DNA of 64,000 nucleotides from Cystobacter fuscus (lineage in GTDB: Bacteria > Myxococcota > Myxococcia > Myxococcales > Myxococcaceae): assembly GCF_002305875.1 (NCBI RefSeq), contig NZ_CP022098.1:1178001-1242000 (forward strand). Direction: 5' to 3'. The position numbers were made by a program, and so were the translations under genes. Positions 61,658 to 64,000 of this stretch are shown here, one piece after another (positions within the stretch are counted from its first letter, which is position 1; every line of letters starts with the position of its first letter). Below the pieces are notes generated by a model, which was not told the DNA's origin, did not search any database, and saw only the letters and a list, made by a program, of their open reading frames with translations.

Positions 61658-63823
61658 TCATGCGTGAGGCGCACTGGGTGGATGAATGGGCAGGGCAATC
61701 ACGAAAGTGGTCCCCTCGTTCTCGATGCTTTCGAAGTCGAGGGTCCCCGAATGACGCTTGGTGATGATTCCATAACTGAGCGACAGTCCCAGTCCGATCC
61801 CCTGCCCGGGAGGCTTCGTCGTGAAGAAGGGTTTGAAGATCTTCTCACGAAGCTCCGCGGGAACCCCGGCTCCGTTGTCCTGGATGAGAATCCGCACCCT
61901 GCCGTCCTGGCCGTGCGTGGAGACACGGACGAACGGATCATAGCCGTTGAGCCCCTTCTTGCATTGCTCGTCGACGGCATGGAAGGCGTTGTTCAGGAGG
62001 TTCAGCAACACGCGCCCCAATTCCTGGGGGATGACTTCGACCAGGGACAGTCCCGGCTCAAGGTCCCTGCGGATCGAGACGGGTGAGCCAGACCGTTGGC
62101 TCCATGCGCTGTGGGCGAGTTGAATGTGCTCTTCGACGAGTTGGTTGATGTCCGTCATGCGGCGCTCTCCTGGCCGAATGGAGGCATGATCCAACATGCT
62201 GCGGACAATCCCATTCGCGCGCTCCCCATGCTCGGCGATCTTCCTGGCCGTCAGTCCGCAGTCGACGGCGAGCGCCTCGAGGACGGCTTTCTGGTTCGCG
62301 GGCAGCCTCGTGAGCTCTTGCAGCAGGTCATCCGTCAGCTCGACCAGCGAGAGAGAGAAGTTGTTGACGAAGTTGAGCGGGTTCTTGATTTCATGCGCGA
62401 CTCCCGCCGTGAGCTCGCCCAATGAGGCCATCTTCTCGGCGTGAACAAGCTGGCCTTGCTTCCGGAGGATCTCCTCGTTGGCCTGGCGCAGTTCAATGTT
62501 CCGCAGTCGATGAATCTCGCCCTCAAGCGCTTGGCGCTTGGCCAACTCACTTGCGCGCTCGGCTTCGTTGATTCGACTGGCCAAAGCCAGCGCAAATAGA
62601 ATCATTTCGATGGTCGAGCCGATCATCAGGAGGTGATGGGTGATGATGTTGGTGGGCAGCAACCCATGAGTATAGAAAGGAGTGAGAGCAAACGACACGC
62701 CAAGCACGCTCCAGCCCGCGAGAACAAAGCGCGCGGGCCGGAAGCCACGTCTCCAGATCACGACGGAGACCACGAGCAGCAACGGCGCCAGCGCCTGCGC
62801 CAACACGTTTACCATGAGCTGTGAGAGACGAGCCGGGATGAATGCGGCAAGCACCGCGAAGACACCACTGACCGCCACCAGGACGAGCATCAGCCGGTCA
62901 ATCCTGGGCACCATCCTCCGGGTATTCAGGACTGAGCGCACGAAAAGAGAGCCAACGAAGATTCCCAGATGCAACAACATCGGCGAGAGTCGCTCCAACC
63001 ACAGGGCGCCATCTGGAAAATATTCGTAGCCGACCACTGAGAAGGACAGTCCAATGCCAGTGCCGTTGAAAACAACATAGAGGGTATAGTAGAGGTAGGC
63101 ACCGTCTTTCAGGAAGAAATAGAGGAATGTGCTGTACAGCGCCATGCTGGCCAGGAAGCCGATGTAGATCCACCACGGGATCAAGCTCAATGCGGCTTCT
63201 TGTATCAACCTCTCGTTGGTCATGATGACGAGGGGAATTCTCATGAGCAACGAGGTCTCGAGCCGAAGATAGACGGTCACGGGCGCGGTACTGGCCTCGC
63301 GCAGGAGGAAGGCAGGAAACCTGCTGGCGATCTCCCTCTGTACCAGGGGCACATGTGCGCCCGCGTGCCGGACATCAAAGGACCCGTCCGGGTTTTGAAA
63401 ATAGATGTCTACCCGCTCGAGAGTCGGATCTCCCAGGGCCAACAACCACTTCTGGTCCGGTGTCAGGTCCTTTTGAAGATAGGAGAAGCGCACCCAACAG
63501 ACACTGCGCGAGTAGCCATAAGTCGGCGTGGCCGTTGACGACCGGGTGAACTGATGGGCGAATTCGCCTCGCGAGACATCCTCGATCGTGAGCGTCCGGG
63601 ACGCGTCCTCCATCAAGAACATATGCGTCCCGACGGGCCAGTTGTCTCGTGTGCCATCCATGACGATGTCTGGCTGAGCCGCGACGGATGTCGACATGAG
63701 GACAACGAACAGAAAGAGCACGATTGCCTTGTGTCTCCCCAGGCATTTCAGCCATCGGCTGAGCACGGCGGTCCCACCCCCCCGCCCCAGGGCTGACCTT
63801 CGCTTGGTTCGATGCTCCGCCAC
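61658..63823 (-). CDS. Sensor histidine kinase with 7TMR-DISM extracellular and membrane domains
   Basis: 721 residues. After a signal anchor ([16 protein letters not shown]) comes a 7TMR-DISMED2-type periplasmic domain (about 50-200), then seven transmembrane helices (about 205-410, including [20 protein letters not shown]). A coiled coil leads to HisKA with His477 in [16 protein letters not shown], and the HATPase has N-box [11 protein letters not shown]1 DNGAGVP and G2 [14 protein letters not shown] receptors are thought to sense carbohydrates or other small ligands. No response regulator gene is adjacent in the window. The start is GTG 63823 with AGGAGGCAC upstream. Confidence 0.92.
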   Translation of the reverse strand: MAEHRTKRRSALGRGGGTAVLSRWLKCLGRHKAIVLFLFVVLMSTSVAAQPDIVMDGTRDNWPVGTHMFLMEDASRTLTIEDVSRGEFAHQFTRSSTATPTYGYSRSVCWVRFSYLQKDLTPDQKWLLALGDPTLERVDIYFQNPDGSFDVRHAGAHVPLVQREIASRFPAFLLREASTAPVTVYLRLETSLLMRIPLVIMTNERLIQEAALSLIPWWIYIGFLASMALYSTFLYFFLKDGAYLYYTLYVVFNGTGIGLSFSVVGYEYFPDGALWLERLSPMLLHLGIFVGSLFVRSVLNTRRMVPRIDRLMLVLVAVSGVFAVLAAFIPARLSQLMVNVLAQALAPLLLVVSVVIWRRGFRPARFVLAGWSVLGVSFALTPFYTHGLLPTNIITHHLLMIGSTIEMILFALALASRINEAERASELAKRQALEGEIHRLRNIELRQANEEILRKQGQLVHAEKMASLGELTAGVAHEIKNPLNFVNNFSLSLVELTDDLLQELTRLPANQKAVLEALAVDCGLTARKIAEHGERANGIVRSMLDHASIRPGERRMTDINQLVEEHIQLAHSAWSQRSGSPVSIRRDLEPGLSLVEVIPQELGRVLLNLLNNAFHAVDEQCKKGLNGYDPFVRVSTHGQDGRVRILIQDNGAGVPAELREKIFKPFFTTKPPGQGIGLGLSLSYGIITKRHSGTLDFESIENEGTTFVIALPIHPPSAPHA

Positions 63824-63896
63824 TCCGTGCCTCCTGAAAACACCGCGACGTTCGCGCGGACGTTATCAAGAGGCGTAGCAAGAACCCAATGCCCTC

Positions 63897-63923
63897 GAGG
63901 CCCGCTCTGGTTGAGCGGGCCTC
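63897..63923. terminator. Hairpin near the window end
   Basis: GAGGCCCGCTC and GAGCGGGCCTC form an 11-bp perfect stem with a 5-nt loop. It lies upstream of the kinase gene, so it would serve transcription arriving from the right. No T-tract. Confidence 0.5.
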
Positions 63924-63962
63924 CCCACCGCCGTGGTCTCAGAGGGTGTTGAACTGGGGCAG

Positions 63963-64000
63963 TCAGGCGAGGCGCCGGAGCATGAGGTCAATCATTCCGA
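63963..64000 (-). CDS. 3' tip of a probable IS5-type transposase (runs off window)
   Basis: On the minus strand the last codons read GMIDLMLRRLA then stop, like the C-terminal end of some IS5-family transposases. Downstream of the stop lies CCCAGTTCAACACCCTC, similar to IS ends of that family. Too little is visible to be certain. Confidence 0.35.
   Translation of the reverse strand, partial: GMIDLMLRRLA

Noticed and set aside
1-64000. CRISPR array or cas genes
   Set aside because: No regularly spaced repeats with unique spacers and no Cas-like protein were seen.

Overview
The window looks like chromosomal DNA from a myxobacterium of the Cystobacter/Archangium type. This is an inference from the very high GC with strong third-position bias, the many secreted lipoproteins, a Ser/Thr kinase fused to an AAA ATPase, FHA and 7TM-DISM regulators, ECF41 sigma, and lipoprotein toxin/immunity genes of the kin-discrimination kind. 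No 16S or other taxonomic marker is present beyond a partial gyrA and one tRNA-Phe.

Layout. 1-8766 is core-like: the 3' three quarters of gyrA with a terminator, a YkvA-type membrane protein, a VIT/vWA protein with a MerR regulator, a lipoprotein amidohydrolase, an NhaR-type LysR regulator and tRNA-Phe with a strong terminator. 9068-16362 holds a secreted heme-motif protein and a minus-strand kinase operon (kinase-AAA-TPR, a LigA-like/TIG protein, an unknown protein). 16446-21671 is a tandem duplication of a lipoprotein nuclease-toxin/immunity pair, separated by a Doc/AbrB toxin-antitoxin module. 21683-31050 carries a secreted M20 peptidase, a peptidoglycan-binding-like protein, a desaturase and two surface lipoproteins. 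31051-38337 is a metabolic and stress region: epoxide-hydrolase-like protein, ECF41 sigma factor with its carboxymuconolactone decarboxylase partner and a matching promoter, VOC protein, hemerythrin-like/DoxX pair, WbuC cupin.

38536-61225 is accessory and heavily scarred. Fragments of one IS91-like element share one terminus and abut truncated genes (P450, RCC1, FHA-GAF activator, DUF2167-like). A complete-looking serine-recombinase transposon with terminal inverted repeats sits inside one IS91-like copy. Between the scars lie a Kelch lipoprotein, small lipoproteins, a frameshifted double-CXXCG (SitI6-like) immunity gene, an HTH/hydrolase cassette and a large secreted glycoside hydrolase.

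The most interesting functional unit is 58294-60459. Three tightly coupled genes encode an HpgT-like aminotransferase, a Dabb (dimeric alpha/beta barrel) protein and a BacA-like prephenate decarboxylase, downstream of a perfect palindrome. This is the signature of a small pathway that diverts prephenate into a non-aromatic amino acid. I see no NRPS, ligase or exporter beside it in the window. The window ends with a 7TM-DISM histidine kinase and the 3' tip of a probable IS5-type transposase.
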